A DNA stretch of 24,915 nt from Xenoacremonium recifei. Lineage: Eukaryota > Ascomycota > Sordariomycetes > Hypocreales > Nectriaceae. Location of the stretch: positions 1 through 24,915 of the forward strand of contig WOFQ01000146.1 in the NCBI GenBank assembly GCA_012184525.1, in the 5' to 3' direction. Positions 9,945-20,104 of this stretch are shown here, one piece after another (the first letter of the stretch is position 1; every line of letters starts with the position of its first letter). Made by a program: the position numbers and the translations under genes. Under the pieces are notes generated by a model. The model did no database searches and was not told where the DNA came from. It worked only from the letters and a program-made list of their open reading frames with translations.

Positions 9945-10135
9945 CATTGCACGTCGCACCCGCATACCCAATGCAGCTAGACTTATCTTCTCACGGGCTC
10001 TTCCAGCAAAACTGAGGGCTGTTATGTGGAGCTTATCAACTTCTCCTCCAATCATTCCACGTGGCACCTGCATACCCTATACGGCTAGACTTATCGTCTC
10101 CCTCGCTTCTCCACACGGCCCTAGCAAAAACGGAG
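9945..10135. repeat. diverged direct repeat (offset about 108 bp) upstream of OPT
   Basis: A segment around 9950-10016 recurs at about 10058-10135. Shared landmarks, in order, are CACGT.GCACC.GCATACCC, then GCTAGACTTATC.TCT, then a C-rich tract ending in AGCAAAA. The two copies differ by scattered substitutions and small indels, so the duplication is old. The second copy contains the E-box/G-box word CACGTG. Its position next to the OPT gene suggests a duplicated promoter element, but it could be neutral. Confidence 0.6.
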
Positions 10136-10323
10136 CCACTGATAACTGCTCCTTGCCAAGCAACCTTTATCACCAAAATCCCTTGGTCAGAATGGCCTTC
10201 GAAAAAGTATATCGCTGGCCTACGGCAATGAGCATGATGCCCGTTGTCACTCCTCTTGACTCACGACTTCTTCAAAGAGTCATTTCTACCTAACTCACAG
10301 GGCTCATCGAAACATCGTGCAAA

Positions 10324-12867
10324 ATGGCTGTCACAGAAATATCTCAACAAGAGTCAAAGGGCTCGCCCCAGGATAGCCCCAGCAATGCTGAGAAGGGGCG
10401 GGAGGCCGCCGAAGCTTTCTCTGAGAAAGCCGCTTCTATCGAGGAGAACTCGTTCGTTTGCGCTCCCCCCGCGAACCTAATCTCTCGCGCTGAACTTTTA
10501 CTTTGCAGGGTCTACCCCGAAGTCCAAGCCGCCGTCCCGCCGGTCGACCACGATGTGCCTGTCAACACCATTCGTGTTTGGGTCCTCGGACTTTTATCTA
10601 CGATGCTGATGGGTGGCTTCACCCAGCTTTTCCGCCTTCACAGTCCCCCAAGTAAGCATTATTTATCTTGACCTTATTGTAGTGCCCGGCAAGAAAAGAG
10701 AAAACTAGCTAATGCATTTCCTCACAAGTGTCTATGTCCTCATACGTGATTATCTTAATAGTCTATCCCGTTGGAAAATTAGTCAGTCGATACACTCCGG
10801 ATAAGACCATCTCGCTGCTCGGCCATCGAATTCAGCTCAACCCTGGCCCGTTTAGTTTCAAGGAGCACACCCTGATATCGATCATGGCTATTGGAAGTAC
10901 CGGTTATGATAGCGGCGCCTTGGCTACATATGTTTGGACAGCGATGGAGACGCGCCTCAATATCCCTGTCTCTATAGGGTTCAAGCTGATGTTCCTGCTA
11001 ACGACTCAAGGACTTGCATTTGGTGTAGCGGGCATTTTCCAAAAACTTCTTATCGACCCCGCGTACTGTGTATGGCCGACTGTTCTGCCAACATGTACTC
11101 TCATCCATGGGATGCATAATGGAAACTTTCTTACGGATGTTGAAAGTCGGTGGAAGATTTCTCCATTGCGCTTCTTTTGGGTATCTTTCGTCATTGTCGC
11201 TCTTTGGCACCTTCTCCCGGGCTATCTTTTCACAGGCCTCTCCTACTTTGCTTGGGTTACCTGGATTCGCCCAGATAATATCGTCATCAATCAGGTATTC
11301 GGTGCATATTCTGGCATGGATCTCCTTCCCTTGACGTTCGACTGGAACCAGATTATTGCCTATCAAACCTCACCACTCGTTACCCCGGCATGGGCAATTC
11401 TTAACGTTCTCGGCGGTTCTGTTTTGTTCCTCTGGATCATCGCACCTGCTCTCCACTGGAGCAATGTTTGGTATGGAAAATACATGCCCTTTTCGTCCTC
11501 ATCAATCTACGACAATACTGGGGCAAGCTATAATACTAGTCGAATTCTTACTGCCAATTATGAGTTCAACTCCACCGAATATCATGAATACTCCCCGATA
11601 TATCTGTCCACAACTTCGGCAGTTTCTTATGGATTAGGCTTTGGAGCCGTTATTTCAGTTTTTGTTCACGCCGTCCTATACTATCGTGGAGAAATTTGGA
11701 TCGGCTTAAAAGCAACCTTCATGCAAGAGGCCCGAGACACTCCGGACACGGATGTTCATGTCAAGGTTAGTCTACCATCGTTCGCAGTACCGTTAGCAGC
11801 TGGACATAATTCTAAAAACTTGTGCTTAGATGATGCGTAAATACAAAGCCACCCCGACGTGGTGGTATGCTGTTTCTCTGCTTATAATGTTCTGTCTCGC
11901 TATATTCTTTGTCGAATACTATGATACCGGCCTTCCATGGTGGGGAGTAATCCTCAGCCTGGCGTTAAACCTCGTTATATTCGTCCCTGTGGCAATTCTT
12001 GCGGCGATCTGTAACCAGGCTGTATCGACAAACGTCTTCTCCGCCTTCATCGGCGGTTACATCTGGCCTGGCAAGATGATCGCTGTGGTCGTTTTCAAGT
12101 GCATCAGCTTCAATACACTGGGCTCGGCTTTGGTCTTGGCGCAAGACCAGAAACTGGGCCACTACATGAAAATTCCTCCTCGAGTTATCTTCAGCGCTCA
12201 GGCCTTCGGAATTATTGTCAACTGGCTCACCCAAACAGGGGTGAATACATGGGCCCTAGAGAATATCAATGGAGTTTGTACCAGCGACGCTAATGGAAAG
12301 GTATGTTTTTTACTACTATAGAGATGATGATGCTAACCTTAGACTTAGTTCACTTGCCCACTCAGTGGATCTTTCCAGGCCAGTATCGTATTCTGGGGTC
12401 TTATTGGACCATCTAGACTGTTTTCACAAGGTGCTATGTATCGATCCATGCTATGGTTCTTCTTGGTTGGCGCGTTAATGCCTGTCATCCTATACGTCAT
12501 ATCCAAGAGGTTCAAGCACCGAATCTTAGAACATATCAACATTCCTCTCATATTATCCAGCACCGGGGCGATCCCACCAGCGACAGCAATCAACTTTATA
12601 CCATGGGGCCTCATTGGAATCTTTACACAATGGTATCTCCGCAAGAGAGCATTTGGCTGGTGGAAGCGATACAACTTTCTTCTCTCGGCGGCCCTCGATG
12701 GCGGACTCGCTGTCGTCAGCCTCTTCATCTTTTTATGTTTGACCTACCCAGGAGTGAATTTGAGCTGGTGGGGAAATAATGTCGACTCAACAACTGCAGA
12801 CTACAATGGGCTTCCATTGCTCACAGTTCCAGATGGCGCCACGTTTGGTCCCAAGTCGTGGGTCTGA
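10324..12867 (+). CDS. OPT-family oligopeptide transporter
   Basis: This is a proton-coupled oligopeptide transporter of the fungal OPT family, an integral plasma-membrane protein that imports small peptides or peptide-like compounds. Five exons are 10324-10451, 10509-10651, 10729-11765, 11830-12300 and 12349-12867. Introns are 57, 77, 64 and 48 bp, and the product is 765 residues, within the usual family length. Family marks include a soluble N-terminus leading to YPEVQAAVPP and the NPGPFSFKEH motif (NPG at 128-130). They also include KIPPR (550-554), QTGVNTWALENI and a C-terminal IPPATAINF. Many hydrophobic spans are evident throughout. The first intron has a GTTCGT donor. It is supported because splicing restores NSVYPEVQ, while read-through inserts 19 unrelated residues. 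It lies beside two peptidase genes, which fits peptide uptake. The substrate cannot be read from sequence. Confidence 0.95.
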
Positions 12868-13479
12868 TTTCTTCAGCTAGGCTTCTCGTGCCTCTGCAAC
12901 TGTGAGAATACAGTTTCGTGTGGTACATAGGGTTACTACAGGTCAGACTATGAATTGTAGTATCAGACCTCTATCACCGAGAGGTTTGGTTCTCGCTCTA
13001 CGCTCTGAAATTATACTAAGAGACTATCTCATTGATTCTATTTATTATTTGATTTACCTATGCTTATGATGGACTACTTGGAATGCTATTTTCGGATAAG
13101 ACTCTTAACTATGAACTTGGTCAGCTTTACTATCACTCAGTTCCTGATACAGGAATCAGTTTGCATATTATCGTGATATTCCTAACTTCGAACCCCGAAT
13201 TGTGTTTCAGCAGTAGATAAACTAGAATTAATTAAGAAACTCTTACCGAGTTATCAAATTGAAGTCTTTATCATGACCTTGAACTGAGGGTTAAATCTAG
13301 GAGTGAGATGGATTCAGAACTCCTGAAATTCAAAGCATCAACGTTAAGACTAACTGATCCGGAAAGTACGACTGGACTTTGTAGGATTAAGGCAATAGAT
13401 TGGCGTAGCCCCTTGAGCTAGTCTAAGTTGCAATGCCAATGCCGTCGATGCGTGTCGCGCCGTCAGACTGATCCAAAAG
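12868..13479. other. gene-free stretch after OPT
   Basis: No coding frame with family character was found. It lies between the OPT stop codon and the recognisable end of the ABC-transporter relic. It may hold unrecognisable remains of the C-terminal half of that relic, but I see no motif proving it. Confidence 0.55.
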
Positions 13480-14680
13480 ACTTAGTAAACCCTTGCATCG
13501 ATAGCTGTAAATGGATCGTCAAGAACATGAATATCTGCTTAGGGGTACAGAGTCCGGGCGAGGCAGACACAGGCTTTCTGGTCTCCAGAGAGCATAACGG
13601 AGCCTATAATAGGTATATTATCTTTTTCCTTTAGATATTCAAAGTCCGCAGAAGGGCGCAAACTTAGATAACCTTCACTTGTAGCTTCGGCTCGAACTCC
13701 TTCCTAAATAATATATTCGAGCGGACTGTACCCGAAACAAGAAACGACAGTATGGACAGAACGCAGCTCTTCTCGTCGGATAGTATATCAGCAAGTATCG
13801 CATCAAATGGACTAAAAAAAGACATTTTCCCCATCCCAGTAGCGCCTGAGACCGCGGTGAGGCTTTCGAGTTTTGCTGAGAATTTGCCACTCTTAATTAG
13901 TGGCATCTTTGTGGGCCATGTGATAGCGGCATGGTTCAGCCACATAACCCTCGCCCTCTTCAGATGCAATCTCATGCAGATTGGTCAAATTTAGCTTAAA
14001 TAATAGCTGGACTAGGTATGTCTGAATTCGATGAATGAACATCTTTGCTGATTGCAGGGTCAACATTAAATCGGATGCCTGGGTGAAACCAATTTTAAGC
14101 ATCCTAAAGAGCAGTAGACTTATAAAAACCGGCTAATTATCAAAATCCACTTGCTTGAATATCAGAACGCTAAGTACCACGACAATAAGTGCGGAGGGTA
14201 TCAACTGCATGCAACAGACTAGAAAGTCTCTGAAGAAAGCTTGCTCCTTCAACATCCAGATTTCAGTTTATCTTTGTGTTTAGACAATATTAACAAGGGA
14301 TAATTTCCAGGCATGCATCTTGATGGACATCATCTCATAGAGCATCTCATTCGTAGTCCGGTTACGAAGATCTTTTGCTCTCAAATTCTCTTATATCCAG
14401 TAGCCAATTTTCTTAACTAGCAAAGCTAAGAATAGAAATACGCAAGCTTTAGAACATTAGCAACAGTACTATGCCAAATTCGTTTCATACTTAGGGCTTC
14501 CTGTAACCAAGAGAACTGAACTCAGACCGTCTCAAGAAAGAAGAAAGAGCAGACCTCCAAGAGTAAGGAACACTTAGATCGAGTAGAGAATTGCGTCTAA
14601 TAATATCTGAGCGCTGTCGAATAGGTGTTGGGCATCCACGTCATGTAACGTAGAGACATTTAAATTCCCAATTGTGTTGC
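13480..14680 (-). pseudogene. decayed ABCC-type ABC transporter (TMD1-NBD1 remnant)
   Basis: Reading the minus strand from high to low coordinate gives the expected order of a C-type (MRP-like) ABC transporter. It starts with a DVDAQHLFDSAQ-like intracellular segment (about 14590-14660). Next comes a TTNEMLYEMMSIKMHAW segment (about 14330-14390) and a hydrophobic helix LIPSALIVVVLSVLIF (about 14150-14220). The end of TMD1 follows, with SAKMFIHRIQTYL (about 14040). NBD1 then shows a damaged Walker A, GATGMGKM, with the S/T lost. VSGTVRSNILF, a damaged signature SGDQK (G to D) and Walker B VLDDPF with D-loop AIDARV (about 13485-13535) complete it. Several in-frame stops interrupt it, for example after KVI and inside LYP*ADIHVLDD. 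No TMD2/NBD2 half is recognisable nearby. The gene is certainly non-functional. The upstream limit is uncertain, and TMD1 may extend towards 15.4 kb. Confidence 0.82.
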
Positions 14681-16378
14681 AATCGCCAGAGCTCAAAGTC
14701 TTCTTAGGTGTCGCGGCTGTCAGCATTCATTTGTATTGGATCAAAATCTGTTTCAAGTTGGATCTACTGTAATTTCCACAGGGAGGCCCGATCAATAAAT
14801 AGCAAGATATGGCCATAATTTAGCTTTGACTCGGGCCAGCCAAAAAGTGACGGAACAGCCACAGAATGACGAGTTCGCATGAATCAGACATGATCCTGAG
14901 AATGGCGGTCAAAACAGGCGTTTCAGTGATCTATCCCCTATCGAACAAGGCCTCTAGAAATGCCAAGCGATAGACTTTGAAATCCCAGGGCAGCTGCAGG
15001 TCCGGAAGATCTTCAAGTTGAAGATTTCCCTTTGAACTAATGATATCATCCATCCATTTATAGCTTAACCTACCGAAGAAATTCTCTTGCACCGGCCCAT
15101 TTCTCGATTCCCTTGACTTCCAAGTGGGATATCAAATCTCGAATGGGAGACATGCCGCAATAATCCATGGTGTCAGCTGATCAACTAGAATCTCACTGTA
15201 TTGGGGAAATTTGAATAGATACATCTACAGAGCACAGGCAGTGAAGTGATAGGACGCTCTAGCTGTTGAGCCAACGCCCAATATAATGGCTACGGTATTC
15301 ATCATTGCCGTTAAACTTGACATGCCTGACACCCATACTCCACCAATCAAAGCAGGTTTACACCGCAACAACTGATAGAAGAAACCCCAAGAGAGGAATA
15401 TAAGGACGTTAGTATAGAGAATAATATATATTACAGAGTTCTATCAGCGATGAGATCCGGTCCCTGCTTTTTTCTGAAATGCACTTCGATGCAATGACCA
15501 GGCAATAGCAACTGAGGTGGACAGTAGAAGCAATAAACTGGATCAGACTTAGCTTGCACTTGGAATATCAAGTAACTGCCCACTTATCTAGACACTCTCT
15601 GAGGGTTTAACTAACGCCAAGAACTAGAAAGTTAGGCGAGAGTTATGTTCATGGTGGCTGGATTATACTCGGCGATAGCCCTGCCATGTTCTGCAAAGGG
15701 TACCGACATTCTCAAACGAATTTAAAGTCACTTTAGGGCAAGGATGGTGTTTAAAAAAAACCCCGAAGTCTTCCTAGCCGTTTCTACGGTCTAAATATTA
15801 GCGGGATTACTCCTTGGACGCGAGTGGATCACAATATATCCAGCATACTCGTTGACTGGTTTGGCGACTGCTACCAACAAGGTCAAGTGACTGGCTCTTG
15901 ATACCCCTGCTGTCCGCTTACCTCAAAGGGAGAACGGGACCGCCAGAAGTCAGGATTCTCGGCTTCATAAGTATCCGCTGGTCTTAGGTGGGGTCCCTCC
16001 ACTTGATTTGGCTGTTTTTATGTATGGACAACGATCCAGAAACTGTCCGGAGGTTAGCTCCTTGTCTGAGGGCGTTTCCTTAACTACCTTAAGAGGCGAG
16101 ATCCTTAGTTGGGCTACGAGGGACCCCACCCAAGACCAACTGGTTGTCCAAGTCAAACGATCGGTTGCTATAGATAAGACCCGGTGCTCAAATGATTAGA
16201 TAGTCATGCACTTTTCCTATCCAAGTGAACGCAACCGCTGAGCAGACGCGTTGTGGGTATGTATGGCCGTATATGGTTCACACGCCACCCTAATAATCGA
16301 TGTTCTCATTCATTTAACACTATACAGTGGTTAGATTCTCCTAATTCTCATTTGAGACTCCTGATCTCACGGTCAAAG
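14681..16378. other. gene-free stretch upstream of S10 carboxypeptidase
   Basis: No intact gene is visible in this 1.7-kb stretch. Its left part may continue the N-terminal side of the ABC relic in unrecognisable form. Its right part contains a MITE-like inverted-repeat element and then the promoter region of the carboxypeptidase. The frames at 15965-16156 (minus) and 16008-16199 (plus) simply overlap the inverted repeat. Confidence 0.55.
15975..16142. mobile_element. MITE-like 168-bp element with terminal inverted repeats
   Basis: The arms 15975-15999 and 16118-16142 are inverted repeats matching at 22 of 25 positions. They include a perfect 13-bp core (GGTGGGGTCCCTC and its complement). 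The inside is non-coding and about 118 bp long. Size and structure fit a miniature inverted-repeat transposable element or an old foldback. No convincing target-site duplication was seen and only one copy lies in the window, so the class is not assigned. Confidence 0.5.
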
Positions 16379-18081
16379 ATGTACATTCGAATGTATGCCC
16401 TGCTTCTTGGGTCTGTGGCGGCCCTTATGGTGTCGGCGACCGGATACCGCACCGTGCCATCTTCATTTAGTTCCGATTCTATTCGATATAGGACTTGGGC
16501 GGCGGATGATCCAAGTCAGTGCAATGGAGGTTCCGTCCATCACGCTGGATGGGCAGATATCGGGAACCGTCATCTCTTTTTCTGTGGGTCTTGCCCGTGT
16601 GACGACAGAGGATGACCTTCCACAACGTCCCCAGGCACGAGCAAAGGGGGATGCAGAAGTTATACTAATGGTATGATTTAGGGTATCATGAGGCGCGAGG
16701 TGCCAGTAGTACTGCACCTCTCTTGATCTGGCTACAGGGTGGCCCGGGAAGCAGCTCACTTATGGGCATGTTCTTTGAGAATGGCCCTTGCCTTGTCTCT
16801 GGTAACTCCACAGCATACAACCCGTACTCTTGGACCGAAAACTTCCATGTCATATATTTGGACCAACCGGCCGGAGTAGGCTATTCATATGTAAGCGATC
16901 CGACGGCATATCCATCTCGGACGGAAGATTCATCTCTGGACGCTGTCGTATTTGTGAGACTCATTTATGAGGCTTTTCCTCACCTTGCTTTAGCGGATCT
17001 GCACATCTCAGGAGAATCATTTGCAGGACGCTACGGACCAGCAATCGGTTCAGCTATTTTAGAATACAACGACTACCTCCGACCTCAAGAACCTATCTCA
17101 TCGAAGAATCCGATCATTCCATTGAGATCTCTAATCATAGGCAATCCATCGATAGCACCGGCTATTCAGATCCCATCCATGTATGGTGTGGCATGCTACG
17201 ATTATCGCAAAACATACCCACCTTATCTAGATGCGGAAAACTGCACCAGATTGGAACAATCAATTGACGAGTGTGAGGCCCTGCTTCAAGCTTGCGAACG
17301 GGATAAATTGAATCGAATCCTCTGTTCCCTGCCATCTGAAGCCTGCAATACGAACTTCACCAACATACTGAGAGGCATTTCAAAAAGTGCTTATGATAGG
17401 CGGCTCAAATGTGCAGCTCCTGGCGATTGCTACCCTGAGATGAATGATGTTGAAGACTACTTGAACTCGCCCGGAATATTGTCTGCGCTTGAGCTCGCGA
17501 AGCAGACTGGCGGCAGAAAAATAGGTTGGACGATCAGCAACAAGTATATTGAGAGTTTGTACCATGAGACAGGAGATGCGTTCGTTCCGTCTATCCAGGA
17601 ATATAGCACTGTTCTGGACTATGGGAACAGCCCTAATCACAGACGGGGCAAGCCGGTGGATGTCTTACTATATGTTGGTCTCGCGGATCTCATTTGCAAC
17701 GCAGACGGAGTTGGATTAACCCTCGAAAGCATTCCATGGGAAGGTCGAAACCGATATCGTTCGACACTATGGAAGGATCTCCCTTGGAAATTGGATAACG
17801 GCAAGACAGCAGGGAGAATAAAATCCCACTCCAGATTGTCTTTCGTTGAGATAGAGGACGCTGGGCATATGGTCTGACATTGATCCTCTTCTTGCTATAA
17901 CCCAAATGCTGATCGTAATATTTAGGTTCCTCACGATCAACCCGTTCTATCATTGAAACTTGTGCAATATTGGTTGAGTCACCTTAACAACCAGGATGCT
18001 CTTTTAGCACCAATGGAGTCAGACTCCCAGAAAGAGCCCCCCTATGTCACCTCAACAAGTAATTGGAGTGAAGACCTTTAA
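16379..18081 (+). CDS. secreted S10 serine carboxypeptidase
   Basis: This gene encodes a 516-residue serine carboxypeptidase of family S10, which removes C-terminal residues from peptides at acidic pH. Exons are 16379-16583, 16682-17871 and 17926-18081, with introns of 98 and 54 bp. An N-terminal hydrophobic run (LLLGSVAALMVSA) indicates a signal peptide, so the enzyme is secreted or vacuolar. Family signatures are LLIWLQGGPGSSSLMGMFFE and YLDQPAGVGYSY. The catalytic triad is Ser181 (GESFAG), Asp404 (ADLICN) and His464 (GHMVPHDQP). There are several N-glycosylation sequons and many cysteines. The first splice restores HLFFWYHEARG. The second intron has a weak donor (GTCTGA), but without it a stop follows GHMV and the conserved end is lost. 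I start at 16379 rather than the ORF start at 16253 because only this places the signal peptide at the N-terminus. Confidence 0.93.
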
Positions 18082-18850
18082 TGTCACGAAGTCCATAGTT
18101 CTAAATAATGAAAGTAGTTTCGGAATAGGAGACCAGATGTATGCTCTCTTTGGGCATATATTGTCACAACTCATGACCCATGTCAGATATGCAGACACCA
18201 GACACGTGGTTAGCATATGACCAAGAACGCTCATATTATGGAGAGCAAGCACAATAGAGGCTCACCATAGAATGAGTAAGCATATAATAGGATCGTAATA
18301 GAAAATGCAAGTATACTAGTTATTATTTAATACTCCTGCCTTATTAAATACTATTAAATACTTTAGGAGTTATTATCAGACTATAATTATCCCTTAATTT
18401 AGTATTAGAGGAATTGAGTAGAGTGGCGGGAAAGGTAGCTGTAGTGAATGACTATGCTAATAGTTAAGATAATCGGAAGAGGAGAAATAAGCTGGAGAGA
18501 TGCAGGATCGATTATGGAGCCACTCCGGCACCTATTATTTGTAAGAAAGAAACCCAGGTGCTATGTAAGCTTTGCTCAAGACTATTACCACTTAGCTCAA
18601 ACCCACTTTTCATGATAATAGCATCGTAAGTCTCATATCAAGCTCTAGCCTACTTGGGGCAACGGGAACGCATGGCGGGGTCTGTGACTGCAATTAATTT
18701 GCCACTTAAAACCCTTTAAGTATCCTACTTACATTGAATTTCAATCGAATCCTGAAGTGCCAACTACAATCAACGCTCATATTGACTTTTTATCAGTATC
18801 CAGCGCGATAGATCCCTGTCAATTGATTAGAGAGACACGCTACAGCAAAA
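18082..18850. other. intergenic: S10 3' side and dehydrogenase promoter
   Basis: No gene is supported here. The segment 18300-18420 is very AT-rich, with short repeated TTAAATACT words and a weak inverted pair (AATACTCCT / AGGAGTTATT). It could be part of the carboxypeptidase 3' end. The promoter of the following dehydrogenase lies in the last few hundred bases. Confidence 0.55.
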
Positions 18851-19657
18851 ATGATTTCAGTCGGTCTCTTGGGTTGCGGCGAAATTGGCCGGTCAATTCT
18901 GTCAATAATCGCCAAATCACCAATCCCCAGCATTTCTATTGATATGATATGCTGCAGACACAGCCAGGAACAAACCGCCCGCGAGTTGTGTCCGAGTGCT
19001 ACGATTGTACACCGGTGGTCGGATTACACTGGACCGGTTCCTGGCATCGTGATTGAAGCTGCCGGGCAGAGCGCCACAGTCGAGCTGGGCCCGACAATTC
19101 TTGCAGCGGGCTCTGACCTCTTCCTACTTTCGGTGGGCGCACTTGCAGATGAGGAGCTGCGCAGGCGGATGGAAGAAGCTGCAGAATTAGGCAATAGTCG
19201 AACTATTATCATGACGGGAGCATTGGCAGGTGTCGACGGGCTGCACTCCATGTTCTACTCTGGATTGGAATCGGTGCTCTACCGATCCACGAAGCCTCCC
19301 AAAGCCTGGAAAGGCACCTTGGCAGAGAAGCTCATCAATCTCGACGAGGTGGATGGCCCGACAGTTTTTTTCCGAGGCAACGCAGCCGAGGCGGCCCTAC
19401 AGTTCCCTCGAAACGCAAATCTGGCCGCGGCCGTTGCACTCGCCGGTTTCGGCTTGGAAAATACTAGAGTTGAATTGATTGCAGATAATGGTGCCCGCGG
19501 CAACTTTGGTGAAATTATTGCGGCTAGCGAAACCGAGACGCTGAGGGTTGAATTGGGTGGTGAGGGCTTCCCTGGCAACCCAAAATCATCGCGGATCACA
19601 GGTTTGAGTGTTATAGCAGCATTGGCAAGCCGCGTAGCTCGGATCTCATTCAATTAG
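18851..19657 (+). CDS. L-aspartate dehydrogenase-like oxidoreductase (NadX-type)
   Basis: This intronless 268-residue protein has the length and order of the NadX/aspartate dehydrogenase family. That family oxidises L-aspartate with NAD(P) to iminosuccinate/oxaloacetate plus ammonia, or runs in reverse. An N-terminal Rossmann motif GLLGCGEIGRSI is followed by EAAGQSAT, the strongly conserved SVGALAD, TGALAGVDG, KPPKAW, FPRNANLAAAVALAG (Asn190) and NPKSS near the C-terminus. The family's conserved histidine, expected 30 residues after Asn190 in an N-x-H motif, is Gly220 here (NFG). That residue is considered catalytic in the family. The enzyme may therefore be inactive as a classical aspartate dehydrogenase, or catalyse a different imine/amine redox step. 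The start ATG has a good context (AAAA before it). The gene is probably cytosolic and co-located with peptidases and aminotransferases. Confidence 0.9.
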   Translation: MISVGLLGCGEIGRSILSIIAKSPIPSISIDMICCRHSQEQTARELCPSATIVHRWSDYTGPVPGIVIEAAGQSATVELGPTILAAGSDLFLLSVGALADEELRRRMEEAAELGNSRTIIMTGALAGVDGLHSMFYSGLESVLYRSTKPPKAWKGTLAEKLINLDEVDGPTVFFRGNAAEAALQFPRNANLAAAVALAGFGLENTRVELIADNGARGNFGEIIAASETETLRVELGGEGFPGNPKSSRITGLSVIAALASRVARISFN

Positions 19658-20104
19658 GGTTACAGCTAGGGTTAGCCGCTATATTGAACTAGCTACTTAC
19701 TAGGTGATATATTATAAGAAAGGAGGGAGGATTAAATAGGAAAGTAGGACTAAAAGTATATATATAATAATTTATTTAGTTTCAAAATATAAAGTAATAT
19801 AATAAATTCTAGTTATTATATTTGTTTATAATTAGAAAGATTCGAATTATTATAACTACTTTATTCTCAAATAACTAGTTATATAAATTATATTTTATAG
19901 AGTTATATTATAGTTTCCTGCTAAATACTTGATAGGTATATGGGCTGTATTTCATAGAATTATACTAAGGTTCCCTATCCAATACTTGACAGGTCTCCAG
20001 TATCTTGATCAGAGGACATGGCCTCCATTGTCCATAACACTACTGCATCGTTTTATCAATCGTAGTAATTAACCCTTGCTCTGCCGGGCCCACGATTGAT
20101 AACC
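19658..20104. other. AT-rich intergenic stretch between convergent genes
   Basis: The convergent 3' ends of the dehydrogenase gene and the OPT remnant meet here. The stretch 19690-19920 is extremely AT-rich (many TATATA and TTTATT runs) and non-coding. It likely provides polyadenylation signals for both sides. A short tandem repeat near its end is listed separately. Confidence 0.6.
19893..19994. repeat. two imperfect tandem copies, 57-bp period
   Basis: A unit with the landmarks TATAGA(G/A)TTATA, TTCC and AATACTTGA(T/C)AGGT occurs twice. CTTGATAGG is at 19928-19936 and CTTGACAGG at 19985-19993, giving a period of 57 bp. Several differences are C/T changes. It is non-coding and of unknown origin. 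Confidence 0.6.

Larger units (their letters stand above)
9429..10323. other. intergenic: M61 3' side and OPT promoter
   Basis: This stretch of about 0.9 kb separates two plus-strand genes. Small open frames at 9642-9833 and 10024-10293 show no family features and I do not call them. The right half is upstream of the OPT transporter and holds an 18-bp perfect palindrome plus a diverged direct repeat, each listed separately. Confidence 0.6.

Noticed and set aside
13185..13205. tRNA-like T-arm (GGGGTTCGAA on the minus strand)
   Set aside because: No matching acceptor, D-arm or anticodon arm could be folded around it.
12868..16378. RIP-type mutation as the explanation for the ABC relic
   Set aside because: The region is only moderately AT-richer, and the stops I traced do not look like simple C-to-T changes from the expected codons. 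Ordinary decay explains it as well.
16253..16378. N-terminal extension of the S10 gene starting at ATG 16253
   Set aside because: It would bury the clear signal peptide 42 residues inside the protein; ATG 16379 is the sensible start.
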